This document shows positions 1 through 12,157 of a stretch of DNA of 64,000 bases, piece after piece. Each line of letters begins with the position of its first letter. The stretch's first letter is position 1. Under the pieces are notes generated by a model, which searched no databases, had not been told where the DNA came from, and saw nothing but the letters and a program-made list of their open reading frames with translations. Origin of the DNA: Metridium senile (Eukaryota > Cnidaria > Anthozoa > Actiniaria > Metridiidae); contig OX459097.1 of NCBI GenBank assembly GCA_949775045.1, positions 20,371,668 to 20,435,667 on the forward strand, read 5' to 3'. The position numbers and the translations under genes were made by a program.

Positions 1-243
1 CTTAAAATATTACAGAATTATACATTCATTGTAAAACTTACATTCACTGTAAACTGATCACAAGTGATGAGCTTGGGCTCCCTGTGGTATAATATATATA
101 AGAAAGAACAAACCGTACATTCAAGTCACGCCAAGTGCAATTGTTATTGTTTTTATGTGTATTTCTTTATGGATTTCAATTCATTGTGCCATTGTGATTA
201 TACATAAAATGTTAACATCGATATATGTTTGTCTTATTCACAG
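1..243 (+). other. Gene A intron (left part) before the CUB exon
   Basis: AT-rich sequence with no coding potential seen. It ends in a polypyrimidine-poor but usable acceptor (ttattcacag). At 74-88 it carries one copy of the dispersed ttgggctccctgtggt motif described in the findings. Confidence 0.5.
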
Positions 244-600
244 CTTGCAAAAGTCTGAAGTTTGTAAAATCGGATCAATCGCCAATTACAAGTCCCTTTT
301 ATCCATCGTACTACCCTAATAACCAAAAGTGCGAGTGGATCTTATATGCACCAAAAAACAAAATAGTCAGAATTAAGTTTGAAGATTTTGACTTGGCTCA
401 ACCTGAAGACTATGTAGTGGTTCGAGATGGATCTGATGAGAATAGTGTGGTGTTGAGGAACTTTAGCAGGAAACCAGCCATGCTTCAGAAATTGTCATCA
501 AGTGGAAGGTATTTAATGGTAAAGTTCTGGTCTGATCGACAATATACTGCAAAAGGATTCAAAATAGACATTACTTTCCAAGAAAATAATTCCACGTTAA
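244..600 (+). CDS. Gene A exon: CUB domain (equivalent to CUB2 of B and C)
   Basis: Acceptor ttattcacag precedes 244 and donor gtaagt follows 600; both ends are phase 1. The CUB pattern is clear: TSPFYPSYYPNNQ, then Cys-x-Trp, then QPEDYVVVRDGSDE, ending GFKIDITFQ. Only the first CUB cysteine pair is present. The second pair, usual in four-cysteine CUBs, is absent. Confidence 0.9.
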
Positions 601-3600
601 GTAAGTATGATTCATGTGTTGAGTAAGTCAAGATAAATAAGCTAAACAAAATACATACAAGGCACATTAACATACTTAACGCGCACCATGATTAGCTCTT
701 TCATTTTGAACAATAACATGCATGAGGCATGCGTGTGGAGCATGGGACATGTTCTGTTTGTTTATAATGTTGTTAATCAGGCGACGTGTGAATTGCATAG
801 GTAGACGGTGAGTTCACAAGTCACAAGTTACCCAGCTTGATAAGCTTTTTCTAGATATTCTAAGTAACCTTTACCAATTATCTAAACTTTCCTTAAAATG
901 TGTAATTATTCTGGAAATTGCTGGTGATAAAGTTGTTGTTGACAAGATCAATGAATATCAAGCCAAATACGTACCATCGTATTAGGAAGAAAATAGGATC
1001 TATACTAGAAAGTTAATAGAAATTGCATTCTAAATCTGCAGCAAAGACATTATTTTCAATGGAAAACTAGTAACATATTATTAACTACGAGAAATCAAGT
1101 ATTCAGATTGGTTAAGACGCATGCCTGTTTTTATTTGTCACACAGCACATACCTTTGATTTAAAGAAATACGTTAATTTGTATGAATTGAGTTTGTTTGA
1201 TCTATTGTTATCTACCATGCCACGAGGTTTCCCCCCCGAATTTTCCAGGTTTTCCTCCCTCAATAAACTTTAAGATAAAAAAGATGAAGTTTGACACATT
1301 CATTCATACATTTTTTTAATATCCAGACCGGTCCGAACTTGTCGTTTCTGCCAACACTACTCGCCATTTGATTTTTTTCATTATAATAACCACATAGCAG
1401 CTTTCTTTTCTCCTATTTATTCTATCACAATACGATTGGTTCTTCAATTTTTATACTCGGTACCTCTCTAAGTCTATCTGACAAAGGCTAAAACTATTTA
1501 TTCTATCACAATACGATTGGTTCTTCAATTTTTATACTCGGTACCTCTCTAAGTCTATCTGACAAAGGCTAAAACTCGAAACGCAAATTTATTTTACGGC
1601 GTTACAGATTTTATTGCATTTTATTTATATGAAACACCTGTTCTAGTTTTCTCGCCCCTTTTTCAATTTAGATATTTTCTGTTCAGGTTACTACGAGGCA
1701 ACAGCGTGTCTTTTTTAACAAGTTGAGGAGGATGTGTTTTTACCGGGGGAAGGTGAATAATGAGGTGGCCTAACTATAACTATGAAAAATAAAATAGCAA
1801 TCATTAGTAAATAATACACTAAATTACAGGAGGTAGGTAGGTAGGTAAACTTTATTTAAACATGCTAGCTCAGTCACGGTGTTACAGATTCCATTGCCTT
1901 TTATTTATATGAAACACCGACTCAGCATATACTAGTTCTCTCGGCGCTTGTTTCAATTTAGATATTTTTTTTAATCTGTTCAGGTTATTCAGCCAGTTCA
2001 TTATCGACAACGATGACCTCCACTACATCTCAAAGAACCGTTATCAACAACACCACTCTCGCCAGGAAGAAAAACATCAAGAATACTTCTATCATTGCAA
2101 TTGGAGTAGGTGTGGGATGCGGAGTCCTGGTACTTGTCGTCTTGTTGCTGGTATACGTGTTTATTAAAAAGAAAAACCAGAAGAACAGGTAAATATTCAT
2201 AAAATATCTTCGTAGGATGTGTTTAAATTAATGGACCTTTCTCCTTATCAGCCTTATAATATCTAATTATTTGAAATTTTCTTGTCATGTGTCACAACCG
2301 TCTACATTTTTGAAGAGCGTAGAGAAATGCTTGCAATTGATAGCTTGGAAAATAAAATTGTAGGGCTTATGAAACAAACGTTTCAATGAATAATAATATA
2401 AGAGTTACTGTAAGGACATTTTACAAATCTTGCTATAGTTGCTCAAATTGGTATGATTGTATTGTTTATTAGACTGCAATACAATTTACAGTGCGAATCA
2501 AAAAAAACCGTGTGCACCTAGAAATATTTTAGAAATCGTTCATGTAATATATCAAACACGAGAAAGAGTGTTTCATCAGGTTTTCAAACACCGAAAAATG
2601 GGTTGAAAAAACGAGGCGCAGCCGAGTTTTTTTGGGCCCATTTTTCGGTGTTTGAGAACCTGATGCATAAATCACAATTTCGAGTGTTGGATATTACTTC
2701 TCAAATTATTGGATAATTATTGGAGAAATTCAAAGCGAAGTTGGCTTAATTTTATGCAAGTGTTTCATCAGATTTCAAAGTCCTTTACGCTAGTGATTTT
2801 TCTCAGAGAGGAGCACCATACTTAAGAAAAAATGGTAATGCATCGAGTCTATTTTTGATGGTTTTTACACAGGTATCCCAAGCGTACGTCCGACGTCCGC
2901 GCCCATCGCGATGCTGATTGGCTGTTACATTTCGGCGGGAACAAAACGCGCGCGCCAAATAGCACTAGACCAACAAAGCAAAGTTTTCTTTTATCTTAAA
3001 AAAGGCAAACAAACAACAACAAAATACAACTTGCTAATAGCAGAGCTTTCATTAATTCAAAATAACAACGGAGAAAGATGAACTTCGAAGAACATAAAGA
3101 GAGTTGTGACCGAAGAAGAACATAAACTTGAAGGACACAAAAACGAAGAAATTATACTAAAGAAAAGGAAAAGACCGATTCCAAAAGATCAACAAAACGT
3201 ATTTGTAGATACCTTCGTGGAAGAATATTAAAAGACTAAAGCAATTCAAAACAAATTGATAAAGAAGCGACCTTGTTTGTTATGAAAACTGTCTTCAAAT
3301 TGCTTCCCTCGGCACAGTTTATTGAAGGATTTTCAAGCTTGGCAGTTGAACTATGAACAATGTTTAATCCATCAAAATTCAAGTACATAAGCTTACATCT
3401 ATTCGTCAAAATATGATCAATGTCATTGAACAAAGAAAACCTCAAGAAAATAATCACCGATAAAGTAAGTTCAAGTGTTTTTATTATCCATGGTTCAAGA
3501 TTATCATTTGTTTCAAGTTTTTGAGAGACAAAACTCAAAAATTAGTTCAATCTTCAACTCGTTTCGTCGTAGTTTTCGTGTAAAAGTACGTAGGGACTGT

Positions 3601-6600
3601 TTTGCAGTCTAAATTAGTACAATCTTCAACTCGATTTATCATAGTTTTTGTGTAAAAGTAGGGTCTGTTTTGCAGCCTAAATTAGTTCAATCTTCAACTC
3701 GTTTTGTCATAGTTTTACCTCATAAACGGAAAACATCAAAGATGAATTTTTCATGTATCTAATTATTTGAAATTTTCTTGTCATGTGTCAAAACCGTCTA
3801 CATTTTTGAAGAGCGTAGAGAAATGCTTGCAATTGATAGCTTGGAAAATAAAATTATTGTAGGGCTTATGAAACAAACGTTTCAATGAATAACTAATAAT
3901 ATAAGAGTTATATTTTTTCGGTGTTTGAGAACCTGATGAATGAATCACAATTTCGAGTGTTGGATATTTTTTCTCAAATTATTGGATAATTATTGGAGAA
4001 ATTCAAAGCGAAGTTGGCTTAATTTTATGCAAGTGTTTCATCAGATTTCAAAGTCCTTTACGCTAGTGATTTTTCTTTGTCTTCTCTTCATTAATTATTC
4101 ATGAGTTTTAGAATGCTCGTTGAATAATTCAGAAACTACTATACACCCTATGCAAAAAGGCAATTCCTTACTTAATCAGTATTAGAAGACACCATTGCTT
4201 TTATTAGAAACAGCACATCAAAATTTGTGATATTCCAAAATTTCAATGTAGTAACATAAACTGATCAAAAGTTACAGCGTTTTGAATTTACAAAGATTTG
4301 GCTTAAACTTTGCACTTGGGCCTTTAGAGCCTCGTTTTCACGTTTTTGGTACATTTTAAATGCCAATAACTCTGGAGTGATTTAACATATGACAACAGAA
4401 CTCTACAAAATTACATATGGTAGATAACAATACATAAAACTTTATTTAACTAGGGAAAATACTTATTGACTATAAAAGTTATCCATTAAATTAGAAAACA
4501 CCTTTGGGGTTCTCTCCCACACATTTCAAATGATCGTTTTTGTATAACCTAAACAACCCATTTTAGTAAACTAGTTGTACTGATGCACCATGTAAAGGAA
4601 TTCGGAATAGCGGAAAAGATTAAAATTCCGGAATCCACCTTCGTTAGAATCGAGGAAGGAATTCGTAATCAGGAATCCGGACCATGGAATCCGAAATACG
4701 CATCAATCCAGATTCCCTTACGTGTGGCAATAACTGATATTATTTACGACACAGGCATCCCTCCCGTGAAGACCAATGGGAAGTATCGCTTGAAAAAGTT
4801 GAACTACTACAAGAGATCGGCCATGGAGCTTTTGGTAAGGTATGGAAAGGACGCATGGACATAGATTTCACAGACACAAACAACGCTGATGGGACGGTAA
4901 AGAAATCAGTCCACGATAAACAAAACATCGTGAAAGATGTTATAGTAGCTGTGAAAATGTTGCATGGTTAGTAAGATCATTTTATTGGATAGCATAATGA
5001 ATAAAGTGCTACAAAATGTGCATTGTTCTTTGTTTCTATTAACCCAACCGAGATCAAAATTCATATTTTAAAAAAAATAAAAAATAAAACTATATTTTAT
5101 GATCCCAATATTTAAAGCTACACATCATCATTCCATTTTTATCTTGCTATGGAGTTATTTATAGTTTATTAATTTTTGGCTGTTAGTATTTGTGTTATAT
5201 CACCATAACAAGTTGTTACAGTGGTAGATGATGAGACAAATAGTTAAAAGTATATTCAAATAAGAATATTTCACTTTTATAAACCCACATTCATTCATTC
5301 CAATATGTTCTATTGATTTCTTGTGTAAATAATTTCTTCAAGCATTCATTTTTGCTTTAACGTTTTTCTATATATACTTATACATTTTTTTTCCTTTTGT
5401 TTTATTTATTATACTGGGCATACCTTACACTGTTTATTTGTATCTGTTTGACTGTAGTTTTGAGAATGTCCTATTTTTTATGACAATTGCCAATCTTTTA
5501 TAACAGAAGGTGCATCAGAGGATGAGCAAAAGGAGTTTCTTCGTGAAATCGACTTCATGAAGAAAGTTGGTTGCCATAAGAACATCATTATTATGGTTGC
5601 CTGCTGCACTAAAGAAGAACAAGTGTTTTTAGTTGTAGAGTTTGCCCAATATGGAGACTTGCTTAACTTCCTGAAGGACAAACGCAAGAAGGCAAGTAGC
5701 GTGAATTAACCGATGACAGTGTCATAAAATGAATATCCTGCTTTTCTTCAGTACCATATAATTCCCAAACTTTCTTCTAACATGACACTCATGAATATGA
5801 TTCTTATCTATGTACTAGGGTTCATAATTGTTGGTGGTCACCTATTTACAAAAGCAAGTGTTAAAATGCTAAATGATCTGCAAGAGGACACGCGGTCACT
5901 ATAATTAAATTTAGAGAACTCCCTTCATGTTTTTATTAGTGCTACATATGCAAAATTCAAACATGAATTTTTAGTTATACAACGGCTTCAAATTGGAGTG
6001 GCATGTGTATTTGATATTGATAATTTCTTACTTAGAAGCATGTTTATATTTCCAGGCTAAGTACATTTTAACATATTTTGGATTGTATTGGCCCAATTTC
6101 AGTCAGGATGCCGTTGATAAAAGGTTTTTGTGATAGAGGTTTATACTGTATGTAGCAGTAACAACATGTTCTCTTTTTTCAGACATATGTGTTGATTCGT
6201 CGTTCAATAAACAACTCTACAGATGGAGTGAACGAGGATGAGAAGGACAACGAGCATGAGAGTGCAGAGAAACTGCTAGATGAACTGATGTCTTTCTCGT
6301 GGCAAATTGCACAAGGAATGGTAAGGAAGAGGAACTAAGAAATCACCTCTCAGACTTTACATCGAACGTTACGTACAGTTCAAGTAATTAGTTGTTAATA
6401 CAAATTGTGTTTGATTGAGTTAGGAGAATCGCAAATTTCACTTAAGCAAGGACGTTCGCGCTAAATGTTCACTTGTATCCTATTACGCACAGCGTAGCAC
6501 AACAATCATAAGATTTACTTTCCGCGAACGTCCTTAATGCACTTTTTGGCTGACGGCTCGTAACAATGAAATCGGTGGTAATGTGGGCTTCAACGATTCA

Positions 6601-8707
6601 GAATATAGCGCAGAGAAGGACTTTAATTAGCCGGCTGCATTTGTCAGAACAGTCTGTTGGTGTGTATAAGAGTGATAAACATAATTAAAGATTTTAGGTG
6701 ATGATTATAAGACAGTTATTGACTTTTACCATGATATATTTTAGTCTTTTTTATTGTGTTTGCAGAAATACTTGTCATCAAAGGGAATCGTTCATCGAGA
6801 TCTCGCTGCTCGTAACATTCTCGTTGCTGATGGCCTAGTTGCTAAAGTCGCTGATTTTGGTCTTTCCCGTCGCGTGACCAATGACGACCTGGTATACCAG
6901 GCGCAAGCCGGACGCCGTAAGCTGCCTTTAAAATGGATGTCACCTGAAGCTTTGGATGACCAGATTTATACCAGTAAAAGTGATGTGTAAGCTGCGGTTA
7001 CAATAGTAGATTGGTGCTATATATCATACAAATTGTCTAAAACGAGTTTCATTTTGCATTTTTATTTTAAAAATTGCAAATGCATTGTTTTAAGAATATA
7101 GTATTTGAATTTAAAGTTGTGATTTTTTGTATGAAGTATACAAGTAACAAGACTTAAGACAGTCAGCAATTTTGGACACCGTTGTACATTTCCTTTTGGG
7201 CAGGTTGATTTTGTGTTCAATCATTTCCCACCATGACTTATCGTTTATTTAAATTGTTATACATTTTAGAATTACTATTTCTGAATTGCAATATATGTTC
7301 ATAATAAATTCCATATACAAATCCAAAGTAATAAAAATGTGATTTGTTTTTGTTAGATGGTCATATGGCGTGCTTCTGTGGGAAATATACTCTTTGGGTA
7401 AGCAATGCAGAAAATGTAAACAGCTAATACAATTGTAGTTGTCGCTGAATGAAAAAAGTCTAAATCCTAACTTTTAGATCGAGAGGGGCTAAAGACTTTA
7501 AACCTTTCATTACAAAGCGACTGGTCAGACCTTAATGTTGTGTTTTTCTTTGAGTTCACGAGATGATAGCTTAAAAGAAATGTTCGCACAATATTTTCTG
7601 AGCTGGACAAAATAGTCTTCTGCATCTTCTCATGAAAATCACTCGATCGTGTACCACAAGTCTTTATCATTTACAAGTAAACTTTCGTGGTAACGAAATA
7701 AATTATCCATTGGATTTTATCCATTGAGTCAAAATGTCTTGTCGGCATGATGCGAGCAAAGCCAGAAGTAGATTTAAAATTGAATTAATTTTATAATTAT
7801 TATTATTACTATTATTCCAAGATCCCTTTTGACTTCAATATGAGACTTAAAGTTTTTTAAAAGTGACAAAATTGATTGAATTAGTTATATAATCACAGTG
7901 ATTGCGACTTTGTGGGGATGGTGAATATTTAAACAACCAATATTGATCGTGACTTGTTGGAGATAAGATGAGGATACTGATTTGGGCAACGTTGATGGTG
8001 GCTCTTCTAATATTATTTGAAATGACATGATGAACGCTTATTTTTATGAAAACAATAAACATAATAATAATGATGATGCTGATGAACATAATATAAAGAT
8101 CAGGTTGATGTTATTGATGGAAATGGTGTACTTTAAAATATTTGAAAGTGCATTGTTTTGCTTTGAAAGGCAAGTTGCCATACCGTACTGTCTGCAACCA
8201 GAAGCTTCTATCCCTTCTGAAGGAAGGCTATAGGATGGATAAACCTGATCTTTGCCCTGATGATGTGTAAGTAACTCAGAATAAAACGCCAATATTATTT
8301 AAATCATATTTTGTTATTATTTTTTTTCATGCATGATATGACATTAGCCTTTTGTGGATTCTTTCAATTCTTTTAAATTCAATCATCCTTACGTACTTTC
8401 GTACTTACTTTCACATACTACAATAAGCAGATATATTTCTTTAATCTCACGATGGATTATAACGGATTTATAATCATGGTACATTTCATCTGTTTTGCTT
8501 GATCTTAAGATTTCTATCTTTAGATACACTCTGATGAAAGACTGCTGGAAAAAACAAGCACAGGATCGACCAAGGTTCAGGGACGTCATCCAAAGGATGG
8601 AGACGATCATGACACTTGACAAGCCATACGTCGAGTTTATTGGACTCGATAAGGATGATAATGGGTATTTGGTGTTGATGAATAGTGATCCAGCTGTTGA
8701 GGCGTAA
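244..8707 (+). CDS. Gene A: CUB-domain receptor tyrosine kinase, 5' end outside the window
   Basis: Predicted single-pass plasma-membrane receptor tyrosine kinase. Coding exons: 244-600, 1993-2188, 4755-4966, 5507-5691, 6183-6320, 6766-6986, 7357-7397, 8170-8266, 8524-8707 (stop TAA 8705-8707). They join in frame to about 542 residues: CUB domain, Thr/Ser/Asn-rich stalk, transmembrane helix, basic juxtamembrane stretch, kinase. Visible kinase motifs are GHGAFGKV, VAVK, the alpha-C Glu in FLREID, HRDLAARN, DFG and WMSPEA, so catalysis should be possible. The insert between lobes is about 35 residues, and the activation loop has one Tyr (LVYQ). Paralogs B and C carry a further CUB exon upstream, so signal peptide and CUB1 of A probably lie before base 1. 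The tail contains PYVEF and NGYLV, possible phosphotyrosine docking sites. The ligand is unknown. Every intron is GT-AG except the one after 5691, which starts GC. Confidence 0.9.
1415..1576. repeat. Perfect 81-bp tandem duplication in a gene A intron
   Basis: 1415-1495 and 1496-1576 are identical, from atttattctatcacaatacg to gacaaaggctaaaact. Two units only, with no visible divergence, so the duplication is recent. Confidence 0.95.
1993..2188 (+). CDS. Gene A exon: stalk and transmembrane helix
   Basis: About 30 residues of Ser/Thr/Asn-rich stalk (one N-x-T site, NNTT) lead to a hydrophobic helix beginning IIAIGVGVGCGVLVLVV, followed by a Lys-rich stop-transfer (FIKKKNQKN). The acceptor after ttattcag was chosen because the equivalent site opens the exon in both paralogs. 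It begins with 2 nt completing a codon and ends with 2 nt. Confidence 0.88.
2261..2803. repeat. Intronic segmental duplication, copy 1
   Basis: 2261-2405 and 2641-2803 match 3757-4075 closely. The central 235 bp, including the hairpin at 2573-2664, are missing from the second copy. Confidence 0.88.
2573..2664. repeat. Hairpin of about 92 bp
   Basis: Inverted arms, one containing ttcaaacaccgaaaaatggg and the other its near complement, flank a GC-rich loop (gaggcgcagcc). It lies in the large gene A intron. Confidence 0.8.
3078..3231 (+). pseudogene. Possible coding fragment inside a gene A intron
   Basis: A 46-codon open stretch (3094-3231) reads as a plausible charged protein end: RVVTEEEHKL, then KKRKRPIPKDQQ, then FVDTFVEEY and stop. 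An ATG at 3078 lies one base out of frame with it. Upstream, 2885-2960 is unusually CpG-rich with an inverted CCAAT (gctgattggctg), as at a promoter. It sits exactly between the two copies of the duplicated segment. No family recognised; it could be a broken gene or element fragment. Confidence 0.3.
3757..4075. repeat. Intronic segmental duplication, copy 2 (internally deleted)
   Basis: Matches 2261-2405 joined directly to 2641-2803 with only a few differences. Confidence 0.88.
4076..4754. other. Remaining gene A intron sequence
   Basis: AT-rich. An open frame at 4583-4864 overlaps the start of the kinase exon, but it is a wrong-frame shadow. Its reading diverges from the paralogs at an upstream one-base difference. 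Confidence 0.6.
4755..4966 (+). CDS. Gene A exon: kinase N-lobe, P-loop and catalytic lysine
   Basis: Contains REDQWEVSLEKVELLQEIG, the glycine loop GHGAFGKVW and the beta-3 VAVKML. The start follows the acacag acceptor shared by all three paralogs; an in-frame stop at about 4738 rules out an earlier start. The length of 212 nt is identical in B and C. Donor is g/gttagt. Confidence 0.88.
5507..5691 (+). CDS. Gene A exon: alpha-C helix to hinge, ending at a GC donor
   Basis: Encodes ASEDEQKEFLREIDFMKKVG (alpha-C Glu) through VFLVVEFAQYGDLLNFL (gatekeeper Val, hinge). The exon ends AAG and the intron begins gcaagt; only this GC donor keeps the next exon in frame. Length 185 nt, as in B and C. 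Confidence 0.87.
6183..6320 (+). CDS. Gene A exon: kinase insert and alpha-E helix start
   Basis: Begins TYVLIRRS, continues through an acidic insert rich in Glu, Asp and Asn, and ends MSFSWQIAQGM before donor gtaagg. Phase 0 at both ends; 138 nt in every paralog. Confidence 0.87.
6441..6540. mobile_element. Small MITE-like inverted repeat, about 100 bp
   Basis: aaggacgttcgcg at 6448-6460 is the reverse complement of cgcgaacgtcctt at 6523-6535. It lies in the intron between the kinase-insert and catalytic-loop exons of gene A. Confidence 0.65.
6766..6986 (+). CDS. Gene A exon: catalytic and activation loops
   Basis: Carries GIVHRDLAARN, VADFGLSRR, the single activation-loop Tyr in LVYQAQ, and LPLKWMSPEA. 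It is one codon longer (221 nt) than its counterparts in B and C (218 nt) because of an extra residue after YQAQ. It opens with Lys where B and C have Glu. Confidence 0.9.
7357..7397 (+). CDS. Gene A exon: 41-nt mini-exon, kinase F helix
   Basis: Encodes WSYGVLLWEIYSL between acceptor ttgttag and donor gtaagc. It has exactly the size and phase of the corresponding exon in B and C. Confidence 0.85.
8170..8266 (+). CDS. Gene A exon: kinase C-lobe G helix
   Basis: Encodes KLPYRTVCNQKLLSLLKEGY and RMDKPDLCPDD, the usual RTK segment after LWEI. 97 nt in all three paralogs; donor gtaagt. Confidence 0.87.
8524..8707 (+). CDS. Gene A last exon: end of kinase and cytoplasmic tail
   Basis: Encodes LMKDCWKKQAQDRPRFRDVI, the kinase-terminal Trp and Arg signature, then PYVEF and NGYLV, ending AVEA and TAA. 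B and C instead end in DVEV. Confidence 0.9.
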
Positions 8708-9124
8708 ACATGAGTAGTGAACTAGTAGCTAATTTAATCCCATCGGTTTGACATTTTTTATTAAATAGACATATATTAATTTACACTAAATCCAACATCA
8801 ATATAGCAGAAGCTGTATAATGTCAAAATGCCATTATTTAAAATTTATTCACCGAAAAAGAGGTGAAATTTAACGAATAATATACCAGACACATCCGAGG
8901 TTATTATTCATCGCTACTACAGCCCGACGAATAAAATGTTTTAGGGAAAATACAAAGGTGATTATTTCCGAAAGTAAAAATAACTTACTCATTCTATTTG
9001 CTACAAGAGCTTAAGACGCTGTAATTATCTATCAAAATTGTTATATAGGATAAGCTACTTCCGGTAAATTTGTGCGCCCTGATTGGCTATCGATGTGGCA
9101 AGACTTTCCTGTAATGCCCACTAT
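8708..9124. other. Gene A downstream region
   Basis: 3' flank of gene A. aataaa-like words occur near 8930, but no single polyadenylation site can be fixed. No other gene seen. Confidence 0.4.
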
Positions 9125-9510
9125 GTCGAAATGTCACTGAAAAGAACGACAACCGGTTGTCTTAAACAGCGGCCAAGCACACATCACTCCACATTTTGTA
9201 AATAATTCAGGTTTATTCGTGAGTATAAGATCAATGAAAGTAGATTTTTTTGTTGTAACATGTTTAGGCTCCGTTATTAGGCATTGTATATAGCTCGTAG
9301 ATATCTTCGAAGTCGAAATGTCACTGAAAACAACAACAACCGCTTGTCACAAACAGCGGTCAACCAAAAATTAGGAATAATTATATTACTCCATTTTTTG
9401 TAAATAATTCAGGTTTATTCGTGAGTATAAGATCAATGAGAGTAGATGTTTTCTTTGTAACATGTTTAGGCTCCGTTATTAGGCATTGTAGTTCGTAGAT
9501 ATCTTCAATA
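9125..9510. repeat. Tandem duplication of a unit of about 190 bp
   Basis: 9125-9311 and 9312-9510 both begin gtcgaaatgtcactgaaaa, share gtttattcgtgagtataaga and end near tcgtagatatcttc. They differ by scattered substitutions and small indels. Confidence 0.88.
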
Positions 9511-10278
9511 TCTTTGAGAATGTTCCCTGTCTCTGGTCATTTAGTCTATTCAGATGAAGATCTCCAATGAATATATACCGCGATTTGTTTAAGAAGTTTT
9601 TTAACAGCTTTATTGGCCACGTATTAATTACAAATTTATAGACCTACATAGCAGATTTACAAAACATATTTACAAAACAAACTAAATGAAATTGCACAGG
9701 ACGTATCACAAACGATTATTAAACGAGCCCAATGGGGTTTGCGCGAACGGAACACAGGTCCCATGAGAGACGCACCCCCCATTGTTAATAAAACTAGCAG
9801 GAAATACTTCTATTAATATTGACAAAATTCAAATAACAATAAAACACAATAAATTGTACATAACTAAGAAACTAGGATATACATTGATTATAATAACTAA
9901 CTAATTAAACAAATAATACTTATAGTAATAACATAATAAGCTCACTCGTTCCATGGATAATTATTATCCATGCTCGTTCTAAATAATCATATATGTAAAA
10001 AATAATTCTAAATAATGATAAAAATATGATAAACCTAAATTATTTAACTTGAATGAGATTATTGTTAGAAACGAAAAATAATTAAAAATGAAATTAGGAT
10101 ATTTAACTAATAAACTTAGACCCTATGGCAGGGGCAGTCGCGAGAGACAGACCATGTACTAGAGATGTCTATGCAAAAAACATTATTTAGTAAACAAAAA
10201 TATGCACAAGTTACTAATTTCATCGCAAAAGAACTAGCCTAATTTTCAGTTTCATAAGTAACATAGATTATTCGCGTC
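9511..10278. other. AT-rich intergenic sequence
   Basis: Long A/T-rich stretch with no credible open frame or recognisable repeat ends. Confidence 0.5.
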
Positions 10279-10560
10279 CGATCTGTATCGAACGATCCCG
10301 TACAGATCGGCCGTTAGACGTGATGGTCTTGAGGATGGTTGATCGGATTCTTGACCTAATGGTCTGGGTTCGATTCCCGGCCCGGGCAATTACGTTGTGT
10401 CCTTTGGCACTCTCTCAGTACCTATTTTTTTTCTGAATAAGGACGTAAAGCAGAAGCTCTGGTCTTCCTGCTGTTCGTAGGGGATTGTCTCCTGGTTCAG
10501 TCATCAGAGACTATCACTATAGGCACACTCATAGCTGTATACGGCTGGTTTACAGCAGTC
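10279..10560 (+). mobile_element. tRNA-related SINE-like element
   Basis: Box-A-like tgatggtcttgagg (from 10321) and a clear box B ggttcgattcc (about 10367-10377) have tRNA-like spacing. They are followed by the non-tRNA phrase ttgtgtcctttggcac, seen again at 59.04 kb. A 10-bp inverted repeat (ccgatctgta) precedes it. The cloverleaf is not good enough for a working tRNA. Confidence 0.6.
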
Positions 10561-10614
10561 TGATAAGTCCTCAACAAACATAACACAGGTAGATCAGTTT
10601 GTAAGTTGTGTTGA

Positions 10615-10870
10615 TATTTATTTTAACAGACACGTCTCATCAACCTGTATTTGTTTTATTAAAAACCAAGCTTTCGTCCTACTAACCCATCATCAGCCGG
10701 TAAGCAATCTGAAGATTTTCTCGTTGATCGAGTTGATTTGAATTGAGTTGAGTTGAGTTGCACGCGAGAACTAATCTTCACATTGTTTACCCTGATGATG
10801 GCGTAGTAGCCAAAAGGATTGCTTTTTAATACAATCAATACAAGTTGATGAAAGTGTGTCTATAAAAACA
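10615..10870. mobile_element. Inverted-repeat MITE-like element
   Basis: The left arm (aaccaagctttcgtcctac, catcatcagccggtaa) and right arm (ttaccctgatgatgg, agtagccaaaaggattgc) are inverted and partly matching. The central part is a simple gagttgagtt stretch. Confidence 0.6.
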
Positions 10871-11064
10871 AAATGCATAACTATAGATTTGTAATGCGCT
10901 ATGAGCTTTGAAATAGCGCCATATAAATGAGGCATATTATTATTATCATATTGTATCTATTACATACAAGCAAGAATATGATAGGTATTCTTCGCAAAAT
11001 TAAGATAAGCATTACGTACCTTTAATAATGCACTAAAATTTTAACTAAAAATTTAAATAACTAA

Positions 11065-11441
11065 GAGGGTCCTGAAGGGGTGAATTGGGATTTGCCTTTT
11101 TTCGAGGCTGGGAATTGGGATTTGCCCATTGGGATTGGGATTTGTCCATTGGGATTGGGATTTGTCCATAGGATTTGACTATTTCTTGTCCATTCGTTTT
11201 CTCTTTAGATGCTAAAATAATGTTTTAAATTGAGTAATTTGCAACATTTTACGTCGTTTTAGTAGACTAGAAGAGAAAATCGAACTATCTTGGGCTTCCT
11301 GTGGTTAGTATTCAATTTGGGCTTCCTGTGGTTAATGTTTGGGCTTCCTGTGGTTAATGTTTGGGCTTCCTGTGGTAATTGGGATTTTGATAAAAAATTG
11401 ATTGGGAATTGGGATTGGATACCCCCCTTCAGGACCCTCAA
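11065..11441. mobile_element. Foldback element with internal direct repeats
   Basis: The termini agggtcctgaagggg and cccccttcaggaccct are inverted. Inside are tandem copies of gggattgggatttgtccatt and, from 11290, four copies of tttgggcttcctgtggt. No protein is encoded. Confidence 0.75.
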
Positions 11442-12157
11442 CTGACATAATCGTTGTTTAAGTCGTTTACAACATTCGCATAATATTCGTGTTGTATCGG
11501 CTGTACAATCACGCTCCTCCGACCTGAGATTGTATACGTATCTGGCGATGGAATGCATATAGCTGGCTCTTGGGGAGGGATAGAAGGTGAAGGTAGAGCG
11601 TAAGAAGGGAGATGCTCTCTCTTTTCACCTTACTCTCCTAAGTCCCTTTCTGTCCCTCCTCTTCACTCCCTTTCAGATCCTGGCTACGTAGGCCAATCTG
11701 CCGATACAACACTGCCACTCATGCTGTAAACCTTACACAGCTTTAAGAAAATGTATACTTTTGACAGACTTTAGTATACTGCTGTTTTAAAAAGGTTGGC
11801 AAAGGTTTTGTTGCATGTTGCTTACCAAGCTTGGAATAAGTTACAACCATCTAAATTTACATAAATATTACAAATATGACAATATTACAACGTCATTATG
11901 TAACATGCGATATAATTCAAACTGGTTAATAACGGGTTTACAACCAGTTTGAAGTTAATTTATCTGTCCAAAGTTCTGGACGGGCTCGAGCTGTTCCATA
12001 ATTATAATGATAAATACTATATTTACTCGGCAAAAATGATTAAGCATAAATAAGAAAATGCATGCCAGCACTGGTGTTAATTCATGTGCAATAATAATAC
12101 AAAAAATATATCAAATTTAAAATACAATATATATGAACATCAATTCAAATCATAATA

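Noticed and set aside
4583..4864. 93-codon + strand frame before the gene A kinase exon
   Set aside because: Over the kinase exon it is one frame off the conserved P-loop reading; the part before 4755 has no paralog match.
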